DNA of 64,000 bases from Chamaecrista fasciculata (Eukaryota > Streptophyta > Magnoliopsida > Fabales > Fabaceae). This document shows, one piece after another, positions 41,427 to 53,246 of the stretch. Made by a program: the position numbers and the translations under genes. Under the pieces are notes generated by a model. That model was not told the origin of the DNA. It saw only the letters and a list, made by a program, of their open reading frames with translations, and did no database searches. The first letter of the stretch is position 1, and every line of letters begins with the position of its first letter. The stretch is taken from contig QANZ01017153.1 of the NCBI GenBank assembly GCA_003254925.1, forward strand, positions 277,504-341,503, read 5' to 3'.

Positions 41427-42262
41427 TTAGGGTGGCCTGAAGGTTTCGTGGCGGATTTTCACAAAGTATCTGCCTATTCTTCGCTCGGCAGAGATCCTTT
41501 GTCCATATCGGTTGCCATCCTTGTCCTTGAAGAGTGTAGCTCGGATAGGGTTTCTTACCACCTTCCTATTTCTAAAGTTTTTAAGTTTTATGCGTGGCCG
41601 ATATCTAGTTTTCTTATTTATCCTAAACCGACGTGTCTTATGAAACTTAGTCCTATAGTAGTAGTCTCGCATAATAAGACGATAAAGTGCATATTTGTTT
41701 GCGAGTGTACCTTTTTGTGTGATCCCTGCATCATCAATGAATGATCCAATGGGCTGATCCATGTCTTTGATTGTTATCCTTTTGCTCTTCGGATCGAGCA
41801 CCTTGTCTATGCCTATGAAGTCCACATGAATCCTTTCGGTTGCGTTCTTACATACGGCATCTTCATTATGGAGCCATTCTACATCACTTAGGCATTCAGC
41901 ACCTATGCCTAAGTTCTTGCACGAACACATAGAGAATAGGATCCTTGGATTTTTTGCTACTCCTATCTCCTTTTCTGCAAAATTAGAAACACTATAGCAT
42001 GGGGCTATAGTTGGGTTAATTTTATGGCGCACAGGCTGTCACACATCCTTGTGCTTGTAAATATTCGCTTTGGGTGCTGGTTTCTCTTTTGCTTTGGAAG
42101 TTACGAGGTCTTCCTCCTCTTCCTTGAAGAGTGAACTAATGTTCATGTCTTCAAAGTCTGTTTCTAGTATATGCAAGCCAGGATCAGGAGGTTCCAAATT
42201 TAAAAGAGTTTCAAATTTGAGATCCTCATCTTTAGGTTTTTCTCTTAGAGTTTTGTTAGATG
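41427..42262 (-). pseudogene. Post-protease cysteine-motif region of retroelement A (fossil)
   Basis: An acidic segment (DFEDMNISSLFKEEEEDL) is followed by CSCKNLG....CLS and IHVDFIGIDKVLDP, then a very basic tail rich in Arg and Lys. Element B has the same order, with CSCKGLGTCNECLT and VDFVGIDELLDP. Function unknown. Confidence 0.5.
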
Positions 42263-42266
42263 TACA

Positions 42267-44285
42267 TGTTGGAGATTGTGCCCTAGGGCCAATCATTTTA
42301 TAGATATGTTGTGAACATATCAATTAATTTATGGAGATAAATTAATGGTTATCATATTATTAGCATGTTTACTATGATAACAGTCCTTGATTAATTATGT
42401 GATGATTAATCTAAATCTGTCCCTGGTCGATTGTTTTCGTGGGAGCGAAAATGAACTAAGACCAGCATGACCTCGGTGCATAGAGATGCATGCACTAGAT
42501 GCTGGTACGAGAGTCATGGTGCAATTACGTAAGGGGTTACGAGTTGCTGGACTGACCCGGAGAGTCCTGCATGGGTTTAGTCATCAGCTTGCCTCTCCTG
42601 TACGCCTGTCACGACGCCTTAGACCTGAGGTCATCATTATTCCGGCGTTGCAGTTGTCAGACTTTGGCTTAGTCTAACGTTGCCCGTAGCAGGGTAGCCA
42701 TAAGGGCTAAGTACGGGTCTGGTTGATTGCCATGCTGAGGAATGTGGATTGACCAAAATAGGGATTTTGTTCCCCATTAAATTGGGAGATATCTTACTGG
42801 GGCCCTCGATGAGTCTGTCCAGGAAATGCGTGGCCACGCTAGGAAATGGGACTTACTCAATGAGATCGAGAAAGTAAAGGTTTGGATCATTGATGACTTT
42901 CCTGTGCCTGATCCATGACCAAGATATCGTAGAACAATAGGGTCGGTGTCAAGGTGGTACTAAGGTTAAATCGCTTTTGGTGAAAACGATTACTCACGTG
43001 TTTTGGGTAGTCGTGATGACTTGCTAGAGTCCGCTCACGACTTGTAGGACATGGGGATGACCTNNNNNNNNNNNNNNNNNNNNNNNNNNNNNNNNNNNNN
43101 NNNNNNNNNNNNNNNNNNNNNNNNNNNNNNNNNNNNNNNNNNNNNNNNNNNNNNNNNNNNNNNNNNNNNNNNNNNNNNNNNNNNNNNNNNNNNNNNNNNN
43201 NNNNNNNNNNNNNNNNNNNNNNNNNNNNNNNNNNNNNNNNNNNNNNNNNNNNNNNNNNNNNNNNNNNNNNNNNNNNNNNNNNNNNNNNNNNNNNNNNNNN
43301 NNNNNNNNNNNNNNNNNNNNNNNNNNNNNNNNNNNNNNNNNNNNNNNNNNNNNNNAGATTTGATCTTCCATTTGATTCTCTAAGATAGCAATTTGAATTT
43401 GAATTAAAATATTATGGTAATATTTTAATTAGATATTCAAGTCTTAAAGATATGATATTATTGTAATATCATGATTTTATAATTATAAAATTCCATAATT
43501 TTGGTAATTATAAGCTTAAGAAAGTCGCCTAGCCCAAAACCCTAATTCATAAGTGCAATTTTGTCTTCCTCCTTGTAGAGAGAGAGTGCAAAATCGCCAC
43601 CTCCATAGCTAGAGAGAGAAAATTCGATTTTCCTAAAGAGTTAGTGAAAATTCGAATTGTTCTACCTTTAGGGTTTTTGAGAGAAGAAGAACAAAAGGAG
43701 TTTTGTTGCTGTCTTCTGATCTGTTGCGCCACCTAGCCTGAATTCAGAGAAGGAGTTCCTGAGTTCAACAGCTGTAGATTCAATCCCGGTTTCTTTGGAG
43801 AAAGAAACAAGGAGGCTAGCACCTCGTGTTCGGGAAACTGTTCATGTGGATTACCGGTGGAGGAAGGACGTGGAAACGGACTTCTAGACTCGCCAAGTTT
43901 AACCATCCGATTGAAAGCTTGAGGTATAACACTTTTCATATCTGGTTTTAAATTCAACTAGCGGATCTCAGGGTGGGATTTTCTTGGGGAGCGCAAGTTT
44001 TTTTTTGTTTATACTTTTGCTTCCGCTGCGTGTTTTCCCTGGGATTTCCCAACAGTGGTATCAGAGCCACGCTAGTCCTGGATTTAAAATCATATTTTGT
44101 GTACATGTGATGTATGCTTGGCGTGTTTTACCTGTTTCAATCACGTTTTGGTTTTACAAAAAATCCACTGAATATTTTTCTCAAAATTGAATATACAAGA
44201 AAAGGTGCAAATTTTCCTGGGGAGCGCAAGTTTTTTTGTTTATACTTTTGCTTCTGCTGCGTGTTTTCCCCGGGATTTCCCAACA
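42267..44285 (+). mobile_element. Copia-type LTR remnant with primer-binding site (fossil)
   Basis: One LTR (42267-44054) containing the N run, then the initiator tRNA-Met primer site TGGTATCAGAGCCA (44056-44069), about 135 bp of internal DNA, and a terminal piece (44206-44285) matching the last ~80 bp of the LTR. Exact 5-bp duplications GTACA (42262-42266 and 44286-44290). No coding capacity. Same general architecture as 33501-35923. Confidence 0.88.
43064..43355. other. Assembly gap (292 N)
   Basis: Unresolved bases inside a copia-type LTR; true length unknown. Confidence 0.99.
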
Positions 44286-44863
44286 GTACAAATATTTCGT
44301 GTTTCCAACATGGAGTTTTCATCGGATTCCTCCGCTTTGTACATCGTAAGTGTGATATTTTGATGTCCATTGTCCATAGTGATCTTTCCATCCTTCATGC
44401 TAATGTTGACATTAGCGGTCCGTAGGAAAGGTCTGCCTAAGATTATAGTGTAGTCGGTAGCTCTATTACTACCAGTCTCTAAGACATAGAAGTCAGCGGG
44501 AAAGATTAAACCTTTAACTTGGACTAGGACATCTTCCACTATTCCTAGGGGACGTCTGCTGCTTTTGTCGGCTAATCGCAGGATCAACCCTGTGTCCTTA
44601 AGTCCGTCCATATTCAAAGAATCGTAGACTGACTTGGGCATAACGTTGATAGCTGCTCCTAAGTCCAACAATGCTCCATTGACTACGGCTTTTCCTATCA
44701 TGCAAGGGATGGTGAATGAACCAGGATCCTTGCGTTTAATAGGTATCTTAGGGTTTAGAAGGGCTGAAATGGTAGGACTTAGTTGAAGTTTTCTTTGGGA
44801 TGTTTTCTTTTTCTCAACTAAGTTTTTAAATACCTTGGTGTACCTAGGGACTTTCCTAACCAA
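44286..44863 (-). pseudogene. Aspartic protease region of retroelement A (fossil)
   Basis: The minus strand encodes CMIGKAVVNGALLDLGAAIN, then VMPKSVYDSLN and a flap-like LADKSSRRPLGIVEDVLVQV, then ILGRPFLRTANVNISMKDG. These are the retropepsin features of plant gypsy elements (DLGA/DSGA active-site loop, ILGRPFL helix). A copia-type remnant interrupts the region. It lies in the usual place after gag. Confidence 0.8.
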
Positions 44864-44935
44864 ATCTAATAAGGGGCCATTGACTTTTAGTTTTCCTAAT
44901 AATTCTTCTAACTCCTTATCCTTTATATCCTCTAG

Positions 44936-47900
44936 TTATTCCATAGTCATTACATGAGAGCTTCGAAATGGGAGGTCTTCTACCTTAATTTCTACCTTAG
45001 TTTCTACCTTAGTTTCTACCTCAGTTTCCAATTTGTTCACAACAGGAGTTTCCGCCTTTTCCTTCTTATATTTGAAACCAAAGAAGAATTGGGCATACCT
45101 AGGATGCTTCTCTATTATGACCTTAAAATTTTCTCCACCGTTGATTTCTATGAACATCTCTTCAGGTTCAGGCTCTTCTAGGGTTTGCACTAATGTTTCT
45201 TGAGCAGGGTTTTCTATGGGTTCGGTTTCTCTAGTGGTAATGGCATGAACTGCCTTAGAACTACTAGGGACACTGATGTTATTTACTTTAACGTCAGCTG
45301 CTCGAACGAATGCTTGTTCAAGATCATCGTGCTTCCTTTTCACGATTTCCATCTCCTTAGAAAGAAGATCAATCCTTTGTCCCAAATCATCAAATTTCTT
45401 CGAAGTTCGAGCTTCGGATTCTTCAAACTTCCTTATGAGGAGTTGAGTGTCAGTTTCGGTTGAAGATAGGTTTTGTCTTTGAGGAGCTGGGTTATTATAA
45501 TTTTGGTTTTGGAAATTTCCAGTCCTAAATCTATTTTCAAATCTTCTAGGAAATTGACTAGGGCCTTGTTGATACATGGCCGAAACTTCCTCAGGTTGAT
45601 GGGGACATTCCCTAGTTCCATGTTGATATGAATCGCACATGGAGCAAGGTGCAGTCACAAAAGCGACTTTTCTTGGCGAAGTAGCTAACTTGGCATTCAT
45701 TTCCTTAACAGCTATGGCTAGACTGTCCATGTCTGATGCCAATTTCTCCATCATCGGGTCTGAATCATGGGTTACTATTCCCTTGACATTACGGGTACGT
45801 CTTCTTCGGTTTTCTCGCTTGAGGGCGACTTCCTTGATTAGCTCCCATGCGGTCTCGATATCTAACTTCGTGATGGATCCGTTAGACACAGCATCAATAT
45901 GATTGGCCTCGTCGTCTAGAAGTCCACTACAAAAGTTTTCCACTATCTGCTCCTTAGAGTACTGGTGATTAGGACACTTTACTAAAAGGTCCTGGTATCT
46001 AGTTAGGTATTGGAGTAACGTCTCGTTATCTCGTTGTTCCACAACTGAGATTTGTTGTTTAGCGGCAGATGCTTTAGCTTCGGGAAAGTACTTGTAGAGA
46101 AACGACCTTCTAAGATTTTCCCAGGATAGATAAGCTGTCCGGTCATAAGTCCCTAGATGAGTATTGTTGGGAATCCTAGGCGCCTAAAGCAGCGGAAGCA
46201 AAAACAAAACAATAAAATTAAAACGCCTAGGTCCTAGAATTCCCGAACGGATCCGCTAGTAGAATTTAAAACTTTTGGTTAGTGTTATACCTCACGAGTT
46301 TCAATCTGATGGTTGAACAAGGCGAGTTCCAAGGAGCCCACTCCCAGCGTTCTCCCTCTGCCAGTAATCCACACGAACAGTTTCTTTGAACACCGAGGTG
46401 ATAGCCTTCAGTTCTTTTCTCCAAAAGAACTAGGGACCAATCTACAGACCTCTGACTTCAAGAACTCCTTCTTGAAACAGAAATTGAGGTGGCGCTTAGA
46501 AGAATCCCCCCACAAGAACTCCTTCTTGCCTATTCTTCTCTCACAAACCCTAATTATAGAGCTTAGTCGAGTTTTCCCTAACTCTTAGAGAAAGTCGACT
46601 TTCTCTCTTGGGTGCAAAGGAATATTTTCTCTCTCTAACTCTTAGGAGGAAATCGAATTAGGGTTGCAAAATTGCTTGTCATGCATTCAGACTTATGGTG
46701 CAAGTCGACTTGCCCATATATATATAGTCAAAATTTGGTGATTTAATTATTCCTAAAATAAAGATATTCTGATAATATAATTATTTTAAGACTTGAATTT
46801 ATAATTAAAATATTACCTTAATATTATAATTTAAATTCAAATTGCAATCTTGGAGAATCAAATGAGAGATCAAATCTCTCATTGGGACCCACCAAGATGG
46901 CGCCATCTCCCTCCTTTTATCTTTGGAATTTTATAAATCAAAAACTTTCGTTATTTTTGATTTACCAAAGATTCTGAGATGAGATCTTCACCAAATCTTT
47001 TGAATTCAAATCTTTTGAAATCTCCATCAAATCTTTTGAATTCAAACTTATTATTTGAATTAATAAAACTATTTTATTTATCCAAATAATTCCTTAGAGG
47101 CGCCATCCTCATTAATTTATTAGGAATTTTATAATTCAATAATTTCCTAACTCTTAGGAACATTATCTGAATTATTTTCCTAATATTTAAATTGTAAATA
47201 ATTAATCTCATTAATTATATAAACAATTATTTATATTTAAATTTGTCCCACAAATCTAAATATGTCATCTGTAGATTAATTAAGACAAGACATAATGTCC
47301 CAGACATTTCCTCTGTGTCTTAAATCGTGTCACTCGCGTGACCCACGAATTAACCCTAATTCGTGTCCCATTCAAATGGTGTTCAGTTCCTGCTCGTGTG
47401 TGACCCAGCAGGCCCCACGTGAAGTTGGCAGCAGGTCATCCCCATGACCTACAAGTCGTGAGCGGACTCTAGCAAGCCATCACAACTACCCAAAACACGT
47501 GAGTTATCGTTTTTACTAAAACGACTTAACCTCAGTACCTCCGTGTCAGAGATCCGATTGTCCTACGATATCTTGGTCATGGACTAGGCACAGGTATGTC
47601 ATCCATAATCCAAACCTCAACTTTCTCGATTCCTTGAGTAAGTCCCAAATCCCAGCGTGGCCACGCATTTTCCTGGACAGACTCATCGAGGGCGCCAGTT
47701 AGATATCTCTCATCTAATGAGGGACAAAATCCCATTTTGGTCAATCCACATTCCACAGCACTGCCATCAACCAGACCCGTACTTAGCCCTTATAACCACC
47801 CTGTTACGGGCAGCGTTAGACTAAGCCAAAGTCTGACAACTGCAACGCCGGAATAATGACGACCTCAGGTCTAAGGCATCGCCACAGGCGTACAAGGAGA

Positions 47901-48460
47901 GGCAAGCTGATGACTAAACCCATGCAGGACTCTCCGGGTCAATCCAGCAACTCGTAACCACCTTACGTAATTGCACCATGACTCTCGTCCCAACATCTAG
48001 TGCATGCATCTCATGCACCGAGGTCATGCTGGTCTTGGTTCATTTTTGTTCCCACAAAAATAATTGACCAGGGACAAATTTAGATTAATTATCTCATAAT
48101 TAATCACGGATGTTATCATAGTAAACATGCTAATAACATGATAACACATTAATTTATCTTCCATAAATTAATAATATGTTCACAACATATTTACATAAAA
48201 CGATTGGCCCTAGGGCACAATCTCCAACAAGTATACCAATCTAGCGCCTTGCTTTCGAGTGTGAGATGGAATAGTTTCCACATCACATCCTCTATGGTTG
48301 GCCCTAGGGGTTTCATGGTTCGGTAGTGAAGATACAAGTTATTCAAATGAGTAAAATGATTCTCACTGGCCAACCCATGGAATTTAGGTAATCCATTGAA
48401 AAGTGGTCCCTTTATCTCAAAGTCCGTTTGGATTTGAGGGTACACGTTTCTCTGAACCTC
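44936..48460 (-). pseudogene. Gag region of retroelement A (fossil), split by a solo LTR
   Basis: The N-terminal part (48235-48460) has the gag-like FNGLPKFHGLASENHFTHLN. The C-terminal part (44936-46164) has FCSGLLDDEANHIDAVSNGS, a CCHC zinc knuckle CSMCDSYQHGTREC (CX2CX4HX4C), a Gln/Asn-rich linker and a coiled coil. Capsid-type gag of plant gypsy elements. The coding frame is not whole. Confidence 0.8.
46165..48229 (-). mobile_element. Copia-type solo LTR (fossil), minus strand
   Basis: Reads TGTTGGGAATCC at the left and ends CACAATCTCCAACA, with exact duplications AGTAT (46160-46164 and 48230-48234). Same subfamily as 37834-39926. Inserted in the gag region of A. Confidence 0.9.
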
Positions 48461-48966
48461 ATACTGTTCGTTAGATTGTGATGCTTCTCTTATAGATCTT
48501 CTCGGTCTAGGTTGTCCATTATTTAGACCGTGATTTTGGCGAACTTCTTTTCGCGTTCTTGGTTATCTAACCAACGGTTATTGCCTGAATTTTCCATATC
48601 TAAATTTTTCTTACTTTTTCTAAGGGATTTAAGCGTTTTATCTAAATCCAAGTCTAGGGGAACAATCCCTAAAGGTCTCCTAGGCATATACTAGAGAAGA
48701 TAATAAAAAAATAAATAAAACTTAAAAACTAGCGAAAATTTAAAATTAAAAAAAAAATAAAAGACTTCAAACAAAATGGACTAAAAAAAAAATAAAGACT
48801 GAAACAAATAATTAAAAGACGCAAAATAATAAAAAAACAAAAACAAGACTCAAAAGTAAAGACTCAAAAATCAAAACGAAAATTCGACTCAAAATAAAAA
48901 TAAAGACTCTAAAATAAAAAGACTCAAAAACTAATCACAATTTTCTTAGGGACTCAAGAAAGAGTT
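48461..48966. other. Leader region of retroelement A
   Basis: Between the gag remains and the primer-binding site. A-rich on the plus strand, with 'aaagactcaaaa'-like units repeated (about 48800-48940). No protein. Confidence 0.5.
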
Positions 48967-48985
48967 CCCCGGCAACGGCGCCAAA
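48967..48985 (-). promoter_or_regulatory. Primer-binding site of retroelement A (tRNA-Asp type)
   Basis: The minus strand reads TGGCGCCGTTGCCGGGGAA, a few bases after the 5' LTR. This matches the complement of the 3' end of plant tRNA-Asp, used by many Athila/Tat-type elements. Confidence 0.85.
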
Positions 48986-48989
48986 TTTG

Positions 48990-50444
48990 ACCGGGCACCT
49001 CGTCGTAAGGTGCCTAGAGAAGTCAAATTAAATTTATACTCGATCCTCGCAAGTATAAACTATATTTATTAAAATATAGTATAGATGATAATCCCAAGGT
49101 CGAACTCTCGCGGAACTCAATGTGATTTGGTAAGAGAATTGTGACGAAGGTTATAACTTCTGTAGTTGAGGGTGGTCACGATTGAATAAGATTCTTATAA
49201 GTCAAAACAATACTTGAGAGAAAACCCTAGAGATAGACTATCATAGTTCGTTCATTATAAAGATTAGATAATGAATATACATTTACTTTTCCAAGCTAGA
49301 CCATGTATTTAAACCATAAACACAATCAATCAAACAATGGAGAGGGTACAAGATTAGATTAGGTAACTCATCCACAACGGTTTCATGAGCTATTTTCCAA
49401 AGCTGGTCGGGACAATCTATATTATTGTCACATCGGAACAATAAACAAACATATATCAATTAATAATTCCAATCATGCAAATAAGATATTGTAAACCACT
49501 CTTTAGAACCTTAAAGAGCTACTTCATTAATCGTGAGAGAGACAGACTTCAGGAATGTCAAGGTCTCATTTCTTTAACAAAATATGATCTACGACTTATA
49601 TATAAACAACTTCAAAAAATACATTTGAAAGAGTTGATCATACCTCATAAACGCGACATCAACATCTGAACTTTACAATGAATCATGATGAACTCAAGTC
49701 ATATCCTTGAGGCATTCCTCAAGTATCTACCTAATTAGTTACTCATGCTCTAGGCAGAGAACTATTCTAATCTAAAGAGAATTGCTGTAAACTAGTCGAA
49801 GTCAGTGAATTGGTGCTTTGAGTGTGGAATGACGACCTCTATTTATAGTGTTGAGTAGTGCGCTTGTTCCGCAAGTCAAGGGAAGAAAATCACCTTTGGG
49901 TTGTGGGTTGCGTCGGCGGCCCAATACGAAGGCGTAGCGAAATATCCGCGACATTTTGATTATATCTTCGTATCTTGAATCGTAGTCGTGCAAAACATAC
50001 TGTCCTGCTTCAGATTATTTCGCGCCGCGATATTTCCACTTTGGGCCATTGGCTCAAAGAGACGGTGCAACAACAAACTGCGTTGAAGCTTATCTGCTGA
50101 CGTCATATTCCTAGAATATTCGTGCGCTGTCGGATTTACCAAATCTGGGCCGGCAGCCCACGTGATGGCGCAAAGATATCTTTTGCTCAACGTGATCTTC
50201 TAGAATATTCTGATATTTCCCTCTTGGTTTGGCCTTGTTTGGTTATCTGAAACACTGAATAAACCATTAAGTAGCACCTATTTATAAAGTACAATAAATA
50301 AGAACTAATTAACCTATTTTATCCACTTTATTCCACCATACCTTGGTGCTTCCCTTAACATATTAATTGGTCTAATTCCAATATACTATTATTATAAACA
50401 TACTAAAAGAAGGCCAAATAACTTGTTCACTTTTGGGCTGATCA
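48990..50444 (-). repeat. 5' LTR of retroelement A
   Basis: Begins (plus) TGACCGGGCACCTCGTCG and ends TTGGGCTGATCA; about 1455 bp. Uninterrupted, unlike the partner LTR. Confidence 0.9.
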
Positions 50445-50720
50445 CCAAACAAAAAGTCAAGGTTGGTCAAGTCTCTGAACCGAAAGGTACCGTAATATCG
50501 ATGAACAAGCGGGGAAGAAGAAGCAAGGTCGAGAAAGAGGACTTGAAGAAGGAGGCCTTGAACAACGAGGCTTCAGTGGAAGAGACTGTGGAGGGTGATG
50601 CTGCTCAAGTCCCTACAATAAAAGCCCCTAGGAAGTGGGGAAGAAAGAGTAAGGAGGAGAAAGAGGCCTCGAAGAAGCAGGCGTTGGACAAAGAGAGCCA
50701 CACACGATTTAGACGCGAAG
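50445..50720 (+). pseudogene. Basic, AT-hook-like coding fragment of the Mutator-like element
   Basis: Open frame encoding VKVGQVSEPKGTVISMNKRG, then GRRSKVEKEDLKKEALNNEA and PRKWGRKSKEEKEASKKQAL. The two RGRRSK/KWGRKSK units with following Lys/Glu-rich stretches look like a duplicated module of a nuclear basic protein. No known family can be named. Together with 25722-25780 and 31969-32142 it may be what remains of a captured host gene. Confidence 0.45.
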
Positions 50721-50840
50721 ATGAATTTGGTTGTGTTGGAGAGAAGAAGAAGACGAATTTTGTTGTGTTGGAGAGAAGAAGAAGACGAACTTGGTTGTGT
50801 TGGAGAGAAGATGCAGGTGAATTTGGTTTGGGATAGCACG
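50721..50840. repeat. Three tandem ~30-bp units inside the right arm of the Mutator-like element
   Basis: 'ttggttgtgttggagagaag' with 'aagaagacga' recurs three times with small changes. The left arm has only weak counterparts near 25430-25490. Confidence 0.7.
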
Positions 50841-52375
50841 TGAGATGCAAATGAGAAAAAAACTGTTAAATTTAACAGAAAAGGTTTAGAGGGTACCAAT
50901 GTGTTAAAGGTCCAAACCTCAGAGTACCAAAGTGTTAAGTTTCAAACCACAGGGTACCAAAGTGAAATAGGGTCAAACCACAGGGTACCAAAGTGTAATT
51001 TATCCAATATAGTATAGCCTAGTTAACCAAGGGTCGATTTCTCGCGGAACTCAATGGAATGGAGAGCCCAAGTATTTGTAGTCAAACCTCAAATTTTTCG
51101 CGTATGGATTAAGCAATTGTCACTATTACTTAAGCCACAAGTTGTAAAGATGAAATCGTTAAGAAAAAGTAAAGCAATAATTAAAGAAATCAATTAAAAG
51201 AAACTATACCTCAGGAGAGAATCATCGGACATGCAATCATCGTTCATGAGAGAAATAGAGTTATGATTTAGTTAGGCTCATACGAACGATATCCAAATAT
51301 GATTATGCAAAATAAGCAATAATACTAATGGTTGTAAACATAATGCGACCTACCCTACTTATAGGAAATAAATGGCAAATATGAAAACAAAAATTATGAA
51401 GCAATGGAGATAAAGATAGAAGGGAAGATAGATCACTTGAGATTACTTGGTAAAACGAGAACATATTATTAAGCTATCAAAGTAAGGACCCATTTGATCA
51501 ATTATAAATCAAGTTTAGCAATACTGTATGAAAGAATTGAAACAATCCCTAATCTAATTGTCTAATATATTTCATAATCAATCATGTACCTATTAATAAC
51601 ATGAAATACTAAAACGATGAAAACAATAACTAAAACAACGAACTCTCCATGAAAGAATGATGAATTGAAGCCATGTCATCAGAATTTTCCATCAGTATAT
51701 GGAGAATTAGTTACTCATGCCCATCGCAAAGTAAACCGAGATTAAAAGTATATACTGGACGGGATTCTGCAAAACTCAACAACCTTTGAAGTGGAGACTG
51801 ACGCGATCTATTCATAGACAAAATTTTGGACTGCACCGTCATCTATGTCGCCGGCTCACCATGACGGCTCACGGGATCCTCCTCAATTTCCGTGAAACAG
51901 TTTCGGGATACGAGATTTGGACGACTTTAGATATTTTCTTGGGCTCCAAGAAACGTGTGACGTTCCTAATTACAAAAGATCAATTTCTGGCTCAAAAAAT
52001 GCAAACCTAATCTACCTTCTAGAAGCTCTGTCGATGCACTGCTGACGTGTCATCTGTGCCGTTGCTTGCGCCGCCGGCTCAATATGACGGTGCAAGCTCT
52101 TGAAGCTTAGCTTCGACTTAATAAATTGCTCCAACCTTCAGTTATGCTTATATTCTTGTCTTTTGCTGTGATGAGGGCCTGAAACCAGTAAGCACACGAA
52201 TAAGTAGCACTAGTTTCATCAATATGATAAAACATTACAAAATAGCACTTTTATTCATTAACTCAATGCATCACCTTGGTACAAACCTTACCACATTACT
52301 TGGCCATTTTTGCAATAAATAGTATTGAAAATATGTTAAAAGAGGACCAAATAAGATAGTCAGAATTGGTATGAT

Positions 52376-52386
52376 CAAATCCCCCA
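52376..52386 (-). promoter_or_regulatory. Polypurine tract of retroelement B
   Basis: Minus strand TATGGGGGATT directly before the TGATCA of the LTR, as in element A. Confidence 0.7.
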
Positions 52387-52969
52387 TACTTAAACTTTGC
52401 ACTTCTAGGAAAATCTACCCAGTAGCAGAAAAGAAAACATGCAAAAAAGTCTAGCAAATATTTCTTGATTCATGACTTTAGGTTAGTTCATAATCAAGTC
52501 CTAGAGCTAAAGAATTCACCAAGTAATAGTCCTAGTAAAGTAATACTAATCAATTCCTATAGAACCAATTCCATAAGTGTATCACTCAACCTCACCAAGT
52601 GGGAATTTTCACTCTAGAAATCTTTAGAACTAGTTTCCTACCATAAGCTTGTAAAAGAATATTATTTTGCTAGGCTCTAAAGAATATTATTTTGATGTAT
52701 GAGTTTATCTCAAGATACTTGTATTATTTTTTTCAATATAATTTCGGCTTTTGATTGTGCATATATAATATACACTTCTTTTTATTTATTTGCCGAAACT
52801 TCTATTATTTCATACCACTAGCAAACTTCACCCTAAGAGGTGTAAGTTGATTCAAACTTAACTCGAAAACCACAAGTTCAACAACTTAAATGTATAGGCT
52901 CAAAAGGGGCTAACAAAGAATGAAGTGTTTATGGCTTGTGTTTGGGATAAAAGGGTATAGAAAGGAAAT

Positions 52970-53246
52970 GAGTAAACTACTAAATTGGTCCCTGGATTAG
53001 TGACTCGGTGTTAGATTGGTCCCCGAATTTAGGAAATTGACAAATAGGTCCCCGAATTTTTCTAACATTTGTCAAATAGGTCCTTCTGTGCATGTTATTC
53101 AGGGACCTATTTGACTAACGTTAGAAAAATTCGGGGACCTATTTGACTCGTTAGAAAAATTTGAGGACCTATTTGTCAATTTCCTAAATTCAGGGACCAA
53201 TCTGTCAGCGAGCCAATAATCCAGGGACTAATTTGGTAGTTTACTC
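52970..53246. mobile_element. Mutator-type MITE, 277 bp, in retroelement B
   Basis: Ends GAGTAAACTACTAAATTGG and its inverted form, arms built from 'ggtccc' phrases, flanked by exact 10-bp duplications GAAAGGAAAT (52960-52969 and 53247-53256). Sister copy at 59807-60113. Confidence 0.92.

Larger units (their letters stand above)
32143..50444 (-). mobile_element. Gypsy-type retroelement A (fossil, minus strand, both LTRs, non-autonomous)
   Basis: Both LTRs (about 1.46 kb each after removing an insertion), primer-binding site, polypurine tract and exact 5-bp duplications CCAAA (32138-32142 and 50445-50449) are present, so its outer architecture looks whole. Sense order: 5' LTR, PBS, gag, aspartic protease, cysteine-motif region, 'putative plant transposon protein'-like ORF, non-coding 3' region, PPT, 3' LTR. 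Without the three LTR elements inserted in it the internal region is about 6.8 kb. No reverse transcriptase, RNase H or integrase was recognised. Protease and tRNA-Asp primer resemble the Athila/Tat side of plant gypsy elements. Coding frames are broken in several places. A by-eye comparison of about 260 bp of the two LTRs shows roughly 5 percent difference, implying a few million years. Confidence 0.85.
25187..51005. mobile_element. Large Mutator-like element (25.8 kb with nested insertions)
   Basis: Ends GGGTAAATTACACTTTGG and GGATAAATTACACTTTGG (inverted) differ at one base. They are flanked by exact 9-bp duplications AATATAGTA (25178-25186 and 51006-51014), the Mutator hallmark. The strongly paired arms are about 160-170 bp and contain 'actttggtaccctg' units repeated roughly every 27 bp; weaker similarity continues to about 300 bp. 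Removing the CACTA element and retroelement A leaves roughly 1.3 kb, so the original was a small element with no transposase recognised. It carried coding-like DNA (25722-25780, 31969-32142 and 50445-50720), as Pack-MULEs do. It landed in the LTR of retroelement B. Confidence 0.9.

Noticed and set aside
43024-43383. Frames of more than 100 codons across the N run
   Set aside because: They consist almost wholly of unknown bases.
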